A stretch of DNA of 9,597 nt from Oscillospiraceae bacterium. Its GTDB lineage: Bacteria > Bacillota > Clostridia > Oscillospirales > Oscillospiraceae. The stretch lies in NCBI GenBank assembly GCA_020025395.1, contig JAHHSE010000048.1:1-9597 (forward strand), written 5' to 3'. Positions within the stretch are counted from its first letter, which is position 1, and every line of letters starts with the position of its first letter. The notes below the pieces were generated by a model. It was not told the DNA's origin, did no database searches, and saw nothing but the letters and a program-made list of their open reading frames with translations. Shown piece by piece: positions 1 to 7,231 of the stretch. The position numbers and the translations under genes are program-made.

Positions 1-132
1 CCATATGGGAGAGGGTATTCCCATTTTGCAGTCATCTAGAAGAAAATGGAAAATTTAATGGAAATTTCTGGAATAATTCATTTATTTACTGTGAAAAAGT
101 AATTTGGATTAACAATTTTGTAACATTTGCTA

Positions 133-161
133 TTTACAGCCCTTCGCAATGATGGTACAAT
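133..161 (+). promoter_or_regulatory. Sigma-A promoter for the peptide-binding lipoprotein gene
   Basis: A TTTACA -35 box (133-138) and a TACAAT -10 box (156-161) are separated by exactly 17 nt. The TGG just before the -10 makes it an extended -10. The DNA upstream (about 30-132) is very AT-rich and could act as an UP element. Transcription would start near 168, leaving a leader of about 125 nt before the start codon. Seen in sequence; activity is inferred. Confidence 0.7.
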
Positions 162-292
162 GTCACCAATTCCTTGGAAGGGGAGGGAAAGAACCGCTTT
201 CCGCTGAAGAGGAAGGAAACAACTGTGTGTGTCACGCAGTCATGTACACAGGACTGTTGGATGATACAAATCGAGTTAGGAGGTAACTTGCA

Positions 293-2032
293 ATGAATCC
301 CATGAAGAAGACTCTGTCTCTGCTGCTGGTCTCTGCCATGAGCTTTGGCGTATTTGCCGGATGTACTGGCGGCGATCCCAGCCCTTCGCCCAGCGGCAAT
401 CCTGGTGCAGATCCCAGTGTGGCTCCCTCTGGGGATGGCTTCCATATGAATCTGTGCATCGCTTCTCAGCCCCAGACCATCGACCCTGCCCTCAATACCG
501 CTGTGGATGGCGGCATTATGACCCAGCATATGTTCGAGGGCCTGCTGAAATGGGCGGACTCCGGCAAGGAGGCCAATGGATCCGAGGGGACCGTCAATAT
601 GGCGGAGCTGGTTCCCGGTCAGGCGGAGAAGTGGGAGAAGACCCTCAATGAGGATGGGACAGTCACCTACACCTTCACCCTCCGGGACGACATCAAGTGG
701 TGGGATGGTCAGCCTGTGACCGCCAACGACTTTGTCTACTCCTGGCAGCGTCTGGCCAACCCCGAAACCGCCGCCGACTACTGCTACATGATCGACATGG
801 TGAAGGGCTATGATGAGGTCCAGTCCAGCGATCCCGTGGATGTGAGCAAGCTGGCGGTTTCCGCCCCCGATGACAAGACCTTTGTTGTTACTTTGAAGAA
901 TGACAACGCATACTTCCTGGAGGTCTGTGCCTTCCCCGCCACCCTGCCTGTCCGTCAGGATACCATTGAGGCCAACGGGGATCAGTGGACCTTTAAGCCT
1001 GAGACCTATCTCTCCAACGGCGCTTACAAGATGACCCAGTGGGAGAACAACGCCAAGATCGTCATGGAAAAGAATCCCGAGTACTATGACTACGACAAGC
1101 TTGGCCCCCAGACCATCACCTTCTCTCTGATGGACAACGACAACGCCATGCTCACCGCCTACAACGCCAATGACCTTCAGTTCATCCAGAGTGTGCCCGT
1201 TGACGAGCTGCCCGCTCTCATCGCCTCCGGTGAGATGAAGATCGTGGACTACATCGGCACCTACTATGTCTGCTACAATGTGGAGAAGGCTCCCTTTGAC
1301 GATTGGCGGGTCCGTAAGGCCTTTACCCTGGCCATGGACAGCCAATACATTGTGGAGAATGTGACCCAGGCCGGCCAGGTCCCCGCGACCGGCTTTGTGC
1401 CCAGCGGCATTAATGACGCTGAGGGCGCCGCTGGCGATTTCCGCACCACCGGCGGCGACTACTGGGAGGCTCCCACCAATGAGGAGATCTACAAGAAGAA
1501 CCTGGAAGAGGCCAACCGTCTGCTGGACGAGGCTGGCTACACCGACCGCTCCACCTTCCCCACCGTCACCTACCTGTATAATACCGCTGACGGACACAAG
1601 GCCGTGGGCGAGGCTCTTCAGAGAATGTGGTCTGACGGCCTGGGCGTGAACATTAAGCTGGAGAATCAGGAGTGGGCCGCCTTCCTGGAGACCCGTAAGA
1701 ACGGCGACTATCAGGTGGCCCGGAACGGCTGGATCGCCGACTACAACGATCCCATCTCCTTCCTGGATATGTGGTACACCGACGGCGGAAACAACGACGC
1801 CCAGTACTCCAACAAGGATTTTGACGCCGCCATTGATGCCGCTAAGGCTGCCACCGATCCCGCAGAGCGGATGGCTGCGCTCCACAAGGCCGAGGACATC
1901 ATCATCGGTCAGGACTGGGCTTTGGGTCCCATCTACTTCTATACCCAGAAGTTTATGCTGAAGGATGACATTCAGGGCGTTTACTACACCCCCCTGGGCT
2001 ACTTCTTCTTCAACAATGCCACAAAAGGATAA
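293..2032 (+). CDS. Oligopeptide-type ABC transporter substrate-binding lipoprotein (SBP family 5)
   Basis: Predicted extracellular lipoprotein of 579 aa that captures peptides (or a related solute) for an ABC importer. The N-terminus is a lipoprotein signal: KK, a hydrophobic run, then FAGC with the lipidated cysteine at Cys24. A Pro/Ser/Gly-rich tether follows (about 25-48). The body looks like SBP_bac_5/OppA: PQTIDPAL near residue 60, WWDGQPVTANDFVYSWQRL near 136, and the DDWRVRKAFTLAMD block near 340. The length fits the OppA/MppA range. ATG 293 is chosen because AGGAGGT (278-284) lies 8 nt upstream; the in-frame ATG at 302 is too far away. No permease or ATPase gene of the peptide type follows, and the gene has its own promoter and terminator, so it is an orphan binding protein that must use a transporter encoded elsewhere. 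The exact ligand cannot be read from sequence. Confidence 0.93.
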   Translation: MNPMKKTLSLLLVSAMSFGVFAGCTGGDPSPSPSGNPGADPSVAPSGDGFHMNLCIASQPQTIDPALNTAVDGGIMTQHMFEGLLKWADSGKEANGSEGTVNMAELVPGQAEKWEKTLNEDGTVTYTFTLRDDIKWWDGQPVTANDFVYSWQRLANPETAADYCYMIDMVKGYDEVQSSDPVDVSKLAVSAPDDKTFVVTLKNDNAYFLEVCAFPATLPVRQDTIEANGDQWTFKPETYLSNGAYKMTQWENNAKIVMEKNPEYYDYDKLGPQTITFSLMDNDNAMLTAYNANDLQFIQSVPVDELPALIASGEMKIVDYIGTYYVCYNVEKAPFDDWRVRKAFTLAMDSQYIVENVTQAGQVPATGFVPSGINDAEGAAGDFRTTGGDYWEAPTNEEIYKKNLEEANRLLDEAGYTDRSTFPTVTYLYNTADGHKAVGEALQRMWSDGLGVNIKLENQEWAAFLETRKNGDYQVARNGWIADYNDPISFLDMWYTDGGNNDAQYSNKDFDAAIDAAKAATDPAERMAALHKAEDIIIGQDWALGPIYFYTQKFMLKDDIQGVYYTPLGYFFFNNATKG

Positions 2033-2059
2033 GAATTTATTCATCTGATTTTATCCATC

Positions 2060-2100
2060 AAAGACACACAGAATCTTGAGATTCTGTGTGTCTTTTTTGT
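2060..2100 (+). terminator. Rho-independent terminator after the peptide-binding protein gene
   Basis: A perfect 15-bp inverted repeat (AAGACACACAGAATC at 2061-2075 pairing with 2080-2094) closes a TTGA tetraloop and runs into TTTTTTGTTTTT. It begins 28 nt after the stop codon. It isolates this gene from the amino acid transporter operon downstream. Confidence 0.93.
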
Positions 2101-2192
2101 TTTTAAAAAGAAAAGTATTGCATTATTGTATAAACTGTCAGGAAGAAGGAGGGAAAATCAGCTTTTTTTGTAAAAAAAGATATGAATAAATA

Positions 2193-2221
2193 TTGCATTT
2201 TATATGGATATAGCGTATAAT
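2193..2221 (+). promoter_or_regulatory. Sigma-A promoter of the amino acid ABC transporter operon
   Basis: TTGCAT (2193-2198) and a consensus TATAAT (2216-2221) are spaced by 17 nt. The start of transcription would be near 2228, giving a short leader of about 30 nt. The -10 box forms half of a 10-bp palindrome TATAATTATA (2216-2225), and the TATTGCATT around the -35 also occurs at 2116-2124. A repressor could therefore bind here. The region from 2101 to 2192 is AT-rich and holds no gene that I can support. Confidence 0.8.
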
Positions 2222-2259
2222 TATAAATGAAATAACTGGTTAAAGTGAGGAGAATGAAT

Positions 2260-3117
2260 ATGAAAAAGATCCTGTCCCTGGCCCTTGGCTGTATGATGAG
2301 CCTGTCCCTGCTGACTGCCTGCACCGGGGGAGAGGAGGTTGGACCGTCCCCCTCCGCCAATCAGGACGCAGAGCAGAATGAGGCGCCCAAGAAGCTGGTC
2401 TTCGGCACCTCGGCGGACTACCCTCCCTATGAGTTCCACATTTTGGAGAACGGAGAGGATAAAATTGTGGGCTTCGATGTGGCCTTGGCCCACAAGATCG
2501 CGGAGGATATGGGGGCCGAGCTGGAGATTGTGGACATGAGCTTCGACAACCTCCTGACCATGATGGCTCAGGGGAAGTGCGACTTTGTCATCGCGGACAT
2601 GGAGTCCACCCCTGACCGGGAAAAGGCCGCTGACAGCTCCGATCCCTATTACGAGGATCTGCCTCCCATGGTGCTTGTGAAAAAGGCCAATCTGGATCAG
2701 TATAAGACCATTGAGGACTTTTCCGGCAAGAAGGTGGGTGCCCAGACCGGCACCAATAAGGCCCTCATCGTCACCGGAGAGGATGAGGAGACCGCCCCCA
2801 TCCACATGACCGGAACCACACCCGTCCTCCTGGCCAATGCGGGGGATCTCATCAATCAGCTGGTCTATGACAAATGCGACGCTGTGGTGCTGGACGGGGC
2901 TGTGGCCATGAAGTATGTGGAGTCCAACCCCGACCTGGCCGTGGTGGAAGATGTGGAGCTTGGCTCTGTGGGTCTGCCCTGTGTCTGGGTGGCGGAGGGA
3001 GATCCCAAAGCGCTTTTGGACTCCATCAATCAGACCATTGCCGACCTGAAGGCCAACGATACCTTTAAGACCTACATGGAGGAGGCGGATGCCCTCAGCT
3101 CCCAGGCCATGGGCTAA
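2260..3117 (+). CDS. Polar amino acid ABC transporter substrate-binding lipoprotein (SBP family 3)
   Basis: Lipid-anchored binding protein of 285 aa that delivers an amino acid to the permease and ATPase encoded next. The signal peptide ends in LTAC with Cys21 as lipid anchor, then an acidic tether (25-43). The SBP_bac_3 fold shows GTSADYPPYEF (49-59), GFDVALAHKIAEDMG (71-85), TPDRE with Arg120 in the place that binds the substrate carboxylate, SDPYY (127-131), VGAQTGT (159-165), and DAVVLD with Asp212 in the place that binds the amino group. These ligand roles are known for the family. The start is chosen from the ribosome site GAGGAG (2247-2252), which is 7 nt from ATG 2260; ATG 2254 is too close and GTG 2245 overlaps the site. 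Substrate specificity (arginine, glutamine, cystine or other) is not readable here. Confidence 0.93.
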   Translation: MKKILSLALGCMMSLSLLTACTGGEEVGPSPSANQDAEQNEAPKKLVFGTSADYPPYEFHILENGEDKIVGFDVALAHKIAEDMGAELEIVDMSFDNLLTMMAQGKCDFVIADMESTPDREKAADSSDPYYEDLPPMVLVKKANLDQYKTIEDFSGKKVGAQTGTNKALIVTGEDEETAPIHMTGTTPVLLANAGDLINQLVYDKCDAVVLDGAVAMKYVESNPDLAVVEDVELGSVGLPCVWVAEGDPKALLDSINQTIADLKANDTFKTYMEEADALSSQAMG

Positions 3118-3150
3118 TGTACCCAATTTTCTTGAGAAAGGAACAATGTC

Positions 3151-3888
3151 ATGTTTGAAGCCATCGCCGCCTGGTATGAGGCTTTGCCCCCCACCAGTTT
3201 CTTCAACTTCCACTTTCTGCCCAAATACGGGATTTACTTTGTACAGGGGGTGGAGTATACCATCCTGCTGGCGGTGGTGTCGGTTCTTCTGGCCGTGGTT
3301 CCCGCCCTTCTTCTGGCGCTGATGCGCTTGAGCCGCAATGGGCTGGTTCGGGGTCTGTCCGGAGCCTATATCTCGGTGATTCGGTCCACCCCTCTGCTGG
3401 TTCAGCTCTCTATTATTTTCTTCGGCGTCTTTCATGTCATCCGCATTCCCTCCATCAAGCTCTTTGGCTTTGTGGATCTGTCCTACTTCATTCCAGGGGT
3501 GGTGGCCCTGGCTCTCAACAGCTCCGCCTATGTGGCAGAGATCTTTCGGGCGGGGATTCTGGCGGTGGATTCGGGACAGATGGAGGCCGCCCGCTCCCTG
3601 GGCCTCTCCCAGTGGCAGGGGATGAAGCTGGTGGTCCTCCCCCAGGCCGTGAAAAATATCCTTCCCGCCCTGGCCAATGAGGTGGTCACCATGGTAAAGG
3701 AATCCTCCATCTGTATGGTCCTGGGAATGCAGGATCTGATGTGGGGGGCCAAGACTGCCGCTTCCAGCAGCTTCATCACCATTGGCCCCTATGTGCTGGC
3801 CGCCGTCATCTACTTTGCCATCAACTTCCCCGCCGGGAAGGCCATTGAGATCATTGAGAGGAGGATGCGTCGTGGAGACCAGCGGTAA
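3151..3888 (+). CDS. Polar amino acid ABC transporter permease (HisM/GlnP family)
   Basis: Integral membrane permease of 245 aa forming the translocation channel, probably as a homodimer because only one permease gene is present. About five hydrophobic segments are visible: near residues 30-60, 70-100, 110-140, 185-205 and 210-235. The cytoplasmic EAA loop that docks the ATPase is clear: EAARSLGLSQWQGMKLVVLP starting at Glu145. The length is normal for the family. AAAGGA (3137-3142) lies 8 nt before ATG 3151; the ATG at 3146 is in another frame. The gene follows the binding-protein gene by 33 nt and overlaps the ATPase gene by 17 nt, so the three are one operon. Confidence 0.94.
   Translation: MFEAIAAWYEALPPTSFFNFHFLPKYGIYFVQGVEYTILLAVVSVLLAVVPALLLALMRLSRNGLVRGLSGAYISVIRSTPLLVQLSIIFFGVFHVIRIPSIKLFGFVDLSYFIPGVVALALNSSAYVAEIFRAGILAVDSGQMEAARSLGLSQWQGMKLVVLPQAVKNILPALANEVVTMVKESSICMVLGMQDLMWGAKTAASSSFITIGPYVLAAVIYFAINFPAGKAIEIIERRMRRGDQR
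3859..3864 (+). promoter_or_regulatory. Ribosome binding site that fixes a GTG start for the ATPase gene
   Basis: AGGAGG lies inside the end of the permease gene, 7 nt before GTG 3872. The only in-frame ATG upstream is at 3782, which would add 30 residues of out-of-frame permease sequence with no family similarity. Confidence 0.8.
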
Positions 3889-4621
3889 GCATCTGATCGA
3901 GGTCAATCAAGTGACCAAGCAGTTTAACGCCGGAACGGTCCGGGCCCTGCATAACTGTTCCTTCACCATTGACAAGGGGGATGTGGTCGCCATCATCGGC
4001 CCCTCCGGTTCCGGAAAATCCACTCTGCTCCGCTGTCTCAATCTTTTGGAGACCCCCAACAGCGGAACCATCCTCTTTGACGGGGTGGAGATTACCGATC
4101 CCAAGGTGGATATCGACCTTCACCGCCGAAAGATGGGCATGGTCTTCCAGCACTTCAATCTCTTCCCCCATATGACGGTGATGAAAAACATCACCCTGGC
4201 CCCCATCCGGCTGGGCCTCTGTTCCAGGGAGGAGGCGGAAAAAAGGGCCATGGTCCTGCTGGAGCGGGTGGGACTGGCGGAAAAGGCCAACGAGTTCCCC
4301 GTCCGGCTCTCCGGCGGGCAGAAGCAGAGAATCGCCATTGTCCGTGCTCTCTGCATGGAGCCGGAGGTCATGCTCTTTGATGAACCCACCTCCGCATTGG
4401 ACCCGGAGATGGTGGGCGAGGTGCTGGATGTGATGAAGGATTTGGCTCGGGAAGGGATGACCATGGTGGTGGTGACCCATGAGATGGGCTTTGCCCGTGA
4501 GGTGGGCAACCGGATCATCTTTATGGCGGATGGCGCCATTTTGGAGGAGAACAGCCCGCAAGAGTTCTTTGACCATCCCAAGGAGCAGCGCACCATCGAC
4601 TTTCTCTCCAAAGTCCTGTAG
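3872..4621 (+). CDS. Polar amino acid ABC transporter ATP-binding protein (GlnQ/HisP family)
   Basis: Cytoplasmic ATPase of 249 aa that powers the importer encoded just upstream. All motifs are intact: Walker A GPSGSGKST (43-51), Q-loop Gln93 in VFQHFNLFPHMTV, ABC signature LSGGQKQR (146-153), Walker B VMLFDEPTSALDP (166-178), and the H-loop histidine His203 in VVVTHEMGFA. This is the family's usual length. Translation starts at GTG 3872, 14 codons into sequence that opens with ETSGKHLIEVNQVTK, the expected beginning of the ABC domain. The gene overlaps the permease stop by 17 nt, which implies translational coupling. It ends 62 nt before a strong hairpin terminator. Confidence 0.95.
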   Translation: METSGKHLIEVNQVTKQFNAGTVRALHNCSFTIDKGDVVAIIGPSGSGKSTLLRCLNLLETPNSGTILFDGVEITDPKVDIDLHRRKMGMVFQHFNLFPHMTVMKNITLAPIRLGLCSREEAEKRAMVLLERVGLAEKANEFPVRLSGGQKQRIAIVRALCMEPEVMLFDEPTSALDPEMVGEVLDVMKDLAREGMTMVVVTHEMGFAREVGNRIIFMADGAILEENSPQEFFDHPKEQRTIDFLSKVL

Positions 4622-4680
4622 CAAAGTGAGGCGGCCGGGGGGCTTAGGCTCTCCAAAAGTCCGTGACTGTTCCGAGAAAC

Positions 4681-4722
4681 AGAATGGAGTGTATCGAAAT
4701 CGATACACTCCATTTTTTCTTT
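4681..4722 (+). terminator. Terminator between convergent ATPase and fakA genes
   Basis: A perfect 15-bp inverted repeat (AATGGAGTGTATCGA at 4683-4697 pairing with 4700-4714) has only AA between the arms, so the real loop is GAAATC or similar. It runs into TTTTTTCTTT on the + strand. On the - strand the U-tract is poor, so it serves the transporter operon best, although it also faces the end of fakA. Its core is a covarying copy of the hairpin at 7232-7263. Confidence 0.9.
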
Positions 4723-4767
4723 CCCCCAAATACGCATCCGGTATCCGCTGTTCTTGAATCCGGCTGC

Positions 4768-6441
4768 TTACTCGGCGGAAATCATATAATAATAGACAGG
4801 CTGACCGCCGGGAAGAAGGGAGACCTCCGCATGGGGGCAGGCTTGCCGGAAAATCTCCGCCGCGCTCTGGGCATCCTCTTCCGTGACATCCTCCCCATAG
4901 AAGATGTTGATAAATTCCGCATTCTGCTGTCTCTCTGCCTGGGCCAGCTTTTCCAGCAGGAGATTCAGATCCTTGTCCGTGTCAAAGAGCTGGTTTTCCG
5001 AAAGGGCCAGATAGTCTCCCTCTGTAATCTGGAACCCGTCAAAATCGGAGTTTCGGGCGGCATAGGTCACCTGGCTGGTATGCACCCGGGAGATTGCCTC
5101 GGTCATGGCGGCGGTATTGTCCTCCTCCTCCGCCTCCGGGTCCATCACCATCATGGCGGAGATGCCCTGGGGCACCGTGGCGGTGGGAATCACCACCACC
5201 TTCTTATCCGTTACCATGCGAGCCGCCTGCTGGGCAGCCATGATGATATTTTTGTTGTTGGGCAGGACATAGACGACTTCCGCCGGGGTCTTATGGACCT
5301 CCTTGAGAATATCCTCCGTGGAGGGATTCATGGTCTGCCCGCCGGAGACCACGAAATCGGCCCCCAGGTCGGTAAAGACAGCGGCAAGACCGTCTCCGGC
5401 GCAGACAGAGACAAAGCCGTACTTCTTTTCCGGAGCGGCGGGTTCGGAGGAAGGCATGGGATGGTTTCCGCACGCCTCCATGTCCAGATCGTCCGTACTC
5501 TGGGGGGTGCGTCCTGCCGCCATATCCTCATACTGGGTCCGCATATTTTCAATCTTGGCCAGCTCCAGGGTGCCGTATTTCTGCGCCTCGCTCAGGGCCT
5601 CCCCCGGAATGTCTGTATGGACATGGACCTTAAAGGCCTCGTCGTCCTCACCGATCACCAGACTGTCTCCAATGCTGTTCAGATAGGCGCGGAAGGGCTC
5701 AATGGATTTTCCGCTCTTTCGGACAATGAAGACGGTGTCGAAAGTAAAGGTAATCTCCTCATCGGTGAGGGTGGCAAAGTCCGCCTTCTCCTGAGGCTCA
5801 CACGCTCCCTCCTCTTCCGGCATGGGCACGCCCCGAAGCTCATCCAGCATTCCCTGAAGGATGATGAGGAAGCCCTTGCCTCCCGCGTCCACCACCCCGG
5901 CCTTTTTCAGAACGGGATTTTGATGGATGGTATTGTCCAGGGCCGCATGGCCCTCTTTGAGGGCCTCCTCAATGACGAACTCCGGCTCGTCATTCTCCCG
6001 GGCGGCCTCGGCGGCCCGGCGCGCGGCCAGACGGGAGACGGTGAGGATCGTACCCTCCGCCGGCTTCATCACTGCCTTATAGGCGGCGGCCACCCCAAAA
6101 TCCAGGGCAATGGCAAACTCCCTGCCCCCGATGACTTCCTTTTCCTTGATGGCCTTGGAGAAGCCCCGGAAGAGCAGGGAGAGGATGACGCCGGAGTTTC
6201 CTCTGGCCCCTCTCAGAAGGGCGGAGGCGGTCACAACAGCGGTCTCCCCGGCGGTGGCCGGCTTTTTCTTTTTCAGCTCTGTGGCGGCGGCGCCGATGGT
6301 AAGGGACATATTGGTCCCCGTGTCCCCATCCGGGACAGGGAAGACATTCAGCTCATTGACACCCTGTTTCTGGGCATTGATGCAGGCCGCACCATGAATC
6401 ACCATGCGGGAAAGCATGGCTCCGTCAATCGTTTTAGACAT
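4768..6441 (-). CDS. fakA: Fatty acid kinase ATPase subunit, FakA/YloV type (DAK2 + EDD domains)
   Basis: FakA phosphorylates fatty acids held by FakB, giving acyl-phosphate for phospholipid synthesis through PlsX/PlsY. The protein is 557 aa, close to the usual length. Three parts are visible. The DhaL/DAK2 nucleotide-binding domain (about 1-200) has NELNVFPVPDGDTGTNM with metal-binding Asp38, Asp40 and Asn44, then RGARGNSGVILS and VDAGGKG. The middle domain (about 225-320) contains VHVHTD with His273 and His275. After a Pro/Glu linker comes a DegV-like EDD domain from about 341, with GGQTMNPST and LPNNKN. Asp235 stands where related proteins have a cysteine zinc ligand (see findings). ATG 6441 is chosen because AAAGGA (6457-6452) is 10 nt upstream and MSKTIDG matches the family start. 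It follows the Asp23-like gene by 22 nt; no fakB lies in the window. Confidence 0.93.
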   Translation of the reverse strand: MSKTIDGAMLSRMVIHGAACINAQKQGVNELNVFPVPDGDTGTNMSLTIGAAATELKKKKPATAGETAVVTASALLRGARGNSGVILSLLFRGFSKAIKEKEVIGGREFAIALDFGVAAAYKAVMKPAEGTILTVSRLAARRAAEAARENDEPEFVIEEALKEGHAALDNTIHQNPVLKKAGVVDAGGKGFLIILQGMLDELRGVPMPEEEGACEPQEKADFATLTDEEITFTFDTVFIVRKSGKSIEPFRAYLNSIGDSLVIGEDDEAFKVHVHTDIPGEALSEAQKYGTLELAKIENMRTQYEDMAAGRTPQSTDDLDMEACGNHPMPSSEPAAPEKKYGFVSVCAGDGLAAVFTDLGADFVVSGGQTMNPSTEDILKEVHKTPAEVVYVLPNNKNIIMAAQQAARMVTDKKVVVIPTATVPQGISAMMVMDPEAEEEDNTAAMTEAISRVHTSQVTYAARNSDFDGFQITEGDYLALSENQLFDTDKDLNLLLEKLAQAERQQNAEFINIFYGEDVTEEDAQSAAEIFRQACPHAEVSLLPGGQPVYYYMISAE

Positions 6442-6463
6442 ATTGACTAATTCCTTTCTCTTC

Positions 6464-6814
6464 TCATCCAATGACCATGGAGTCCACACACACATCCACC
6501 GACCGGACTTCCGTCCCGGTGGAGCGGCTGACCACATAACGGACCTCACTCATGATCGAGCGGCAGACCGCGGTCAGGTTCACCCCATTGTCAACAATGA
6601 TGTGCAGCTCGATGGAGACCGAGCCGTCCTCATTGGCGGTGACCTTGACCCCCTTGGACATGGATTCCCGGCGAAGCAGGTGGACCAGCCCATCTGTTTT
6701 GGACCGGACGGCCATTCCTTTCACGCCATAGCAATTGGTGGCGGCAGCACCGGTGATATTGGTAAAAACCTCGCTGCTGATTTGGATGGTGCCTCGTTCT
6801 GTTTGGACCTTCAT
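6464..6814 (-). CDS. Asp23/Gls24 (DUF322, YloU-type) envelope stress protein
   Basis: Cytoplasmic protein of 116 aa in the alkaline-shock family Asp23/YloU, which in other Firmicutes is linked to cell-envelope homeostasis. It has the typical layout: a beta-rich start (RGTIQISSEVFTNITGAAA), the GVKGMA turn, VKVTANEDGSVSIELHIIVDNGVN, and an amphipathic LTAVCRSIMSEVRYVV helix. ATG 6814 is preferred because AAAAGGAGG (6830-6822) ends 7 nt upstream; ATG 6838 would place that site inside the gene. It lies 22 nt upstream of fakA, the same order as yloU-yloV in Bacillus. The biochemical role of YloU itself is not settled. Confidence 0.92.
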   Translation of the reverse strand: MKVQTERGTIQISSEVFTNITGAAATNCYGVKGMAVRSKTDGLVHLLRRESMSKGVKVTANEDGSVSIELHIIVDNGVNLTAVCRSIMSEVRYVVSRSTGTEVRSVDVCVDSMVIG

Positions 6815-6863
6815 AAGGAAACCTCCTTTTGGGAGCATTTGTAATCATGGATGATTCAGTATT

Positions 6864-6892
6864 ATTGTAGCTTATTTATTCGGAAAATACAA
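6864..6892 (-). promoter_or_regulatory. Sigma-A promoter of the asp23-like/fakA operon
   Basis: Reading the - strand, TTGTAT (6892-6887) and TACAAT (6869-6864) are 17 nt apart. Transcription would begin near 6857, giving a leader of about 43 nt that contains the strong AAAAGGAGG site. It is divergent from the small membrane protein gene at 6988. Confidence 0.7.
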
Positions 6893-6914
6893 GGAGAAAA
6901 GTTCCTCCGGCCCA

Positions 6915-6948
6915 TTGTAATTTCCACGCAAATCGTGTAAACTATAAG
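6915..6948 (+). promoter_or_regulatory. Possible promoter of the small membrane protein gene
   Basis: Two overlapping readings are possible: TTGTAA (6915-6920) with TAAACT (6938-6943) at 17 nt, or TTTCCA (6921-6926) with TATAAG (6943-6948) at 16 nt. Neither is close to consensus. The location just upstream of an isolated + strand gene supports a promoter here. Confidence 0.4.
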
Positions 6949-6987
6949 AAGTTCCCCCCACTGATTTGCCGCATTGGAGGTATTGTT

Positions 6988-7188
6988 ATGAAAATCGCCC
7001 GCTTTGTGCTGAAAATTGTCGCAGCCTCTCTGGCTGCCGTTGCGCTGGCCTGCTGTGCCGTGGCCTACTGGGATAAGATCACGGACTTTTTCTGTTCCCT
7101 CACCGGCAAGGTGAAGGAAAAGACCGCCAGCTGCCACTGCTCCTACCCCTCGGAGTACGATGATTACGCCGACTGGGACATGGAGTGA
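6988..7188 (+). CDS. Small single-span membrane protein, function unknown
   Basis: A 66-aa protein I do not recognise. Residues 5-27 form one hydrophobic helix (RFVLKIVAASLAAVALACCAVAYW) with two adjacent cysteines. A short basic stretch follows (KVKEKTA), then CHC (about 49-51), and the tail is strongly acidic and tyrosine-rich (EYDDYADWDME). Four cysteines near the helix and tail could carry a disulfide, a metal or a lipid; that is a guess. Coding is supported by GGAGG (6976-6980) exactly 7 nt before ATG 6988, a possible promoter upstream and a hairpin terminator 44 nt after the stop. It stands alone, divergent from the asp23-like gene. Confidence 0.75.
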   Translation: MKIARFVLKIVAASLAAVALACCAVAYWDKITDFFCSLTGKVKEKTASCHCSYPSEYDDYADWDME

Positions 7189-7231
7189 CCCCATCCATCC
7201 ACTCCGGAACCGCCAGCACCCCTCTCTCCCC

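Noticed and set aside
5..28. Inverted repeat ATGGGA / TCCCAT (5-10, 19-24) followed by TTT as a terminator of an upstream gene
   Set aside because: Only 6 bp with an 8-nt loop and a weak T-run at the window edge; no gene is visible to terminate.
62..76. CodY-box-like sequence upstream of the peptide-binding gene promoter
   Set aside because: About five mismatches to the 15-bp consensus in very AT-rich DNA; indistinguishable from chance.
134..2044. Long open frame on the - strand (636 codons) opposite the peptide-binding gene
   Set aside because: Low-complexity Gly/Val/Leu/His composition typical of the antisense of a GC-rich gene, no ribosome site, and the opposite strand encodes a clear family member.
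2221..3906. Long - strand open frame (561 codons) opposite the amino acid transporter genes
   Set aside because: Antisense shadow: it spans two well-supported + strand genes, has Gly/His/Gln-rich composition and ends at the + strand promoter region.
4663..6450. Long + strand open frame (595 codons) opposite fakA
   Set aside because: It begins inside the terminator hairpin and mirrors fakA, whose own frame carries all conserved motifs.
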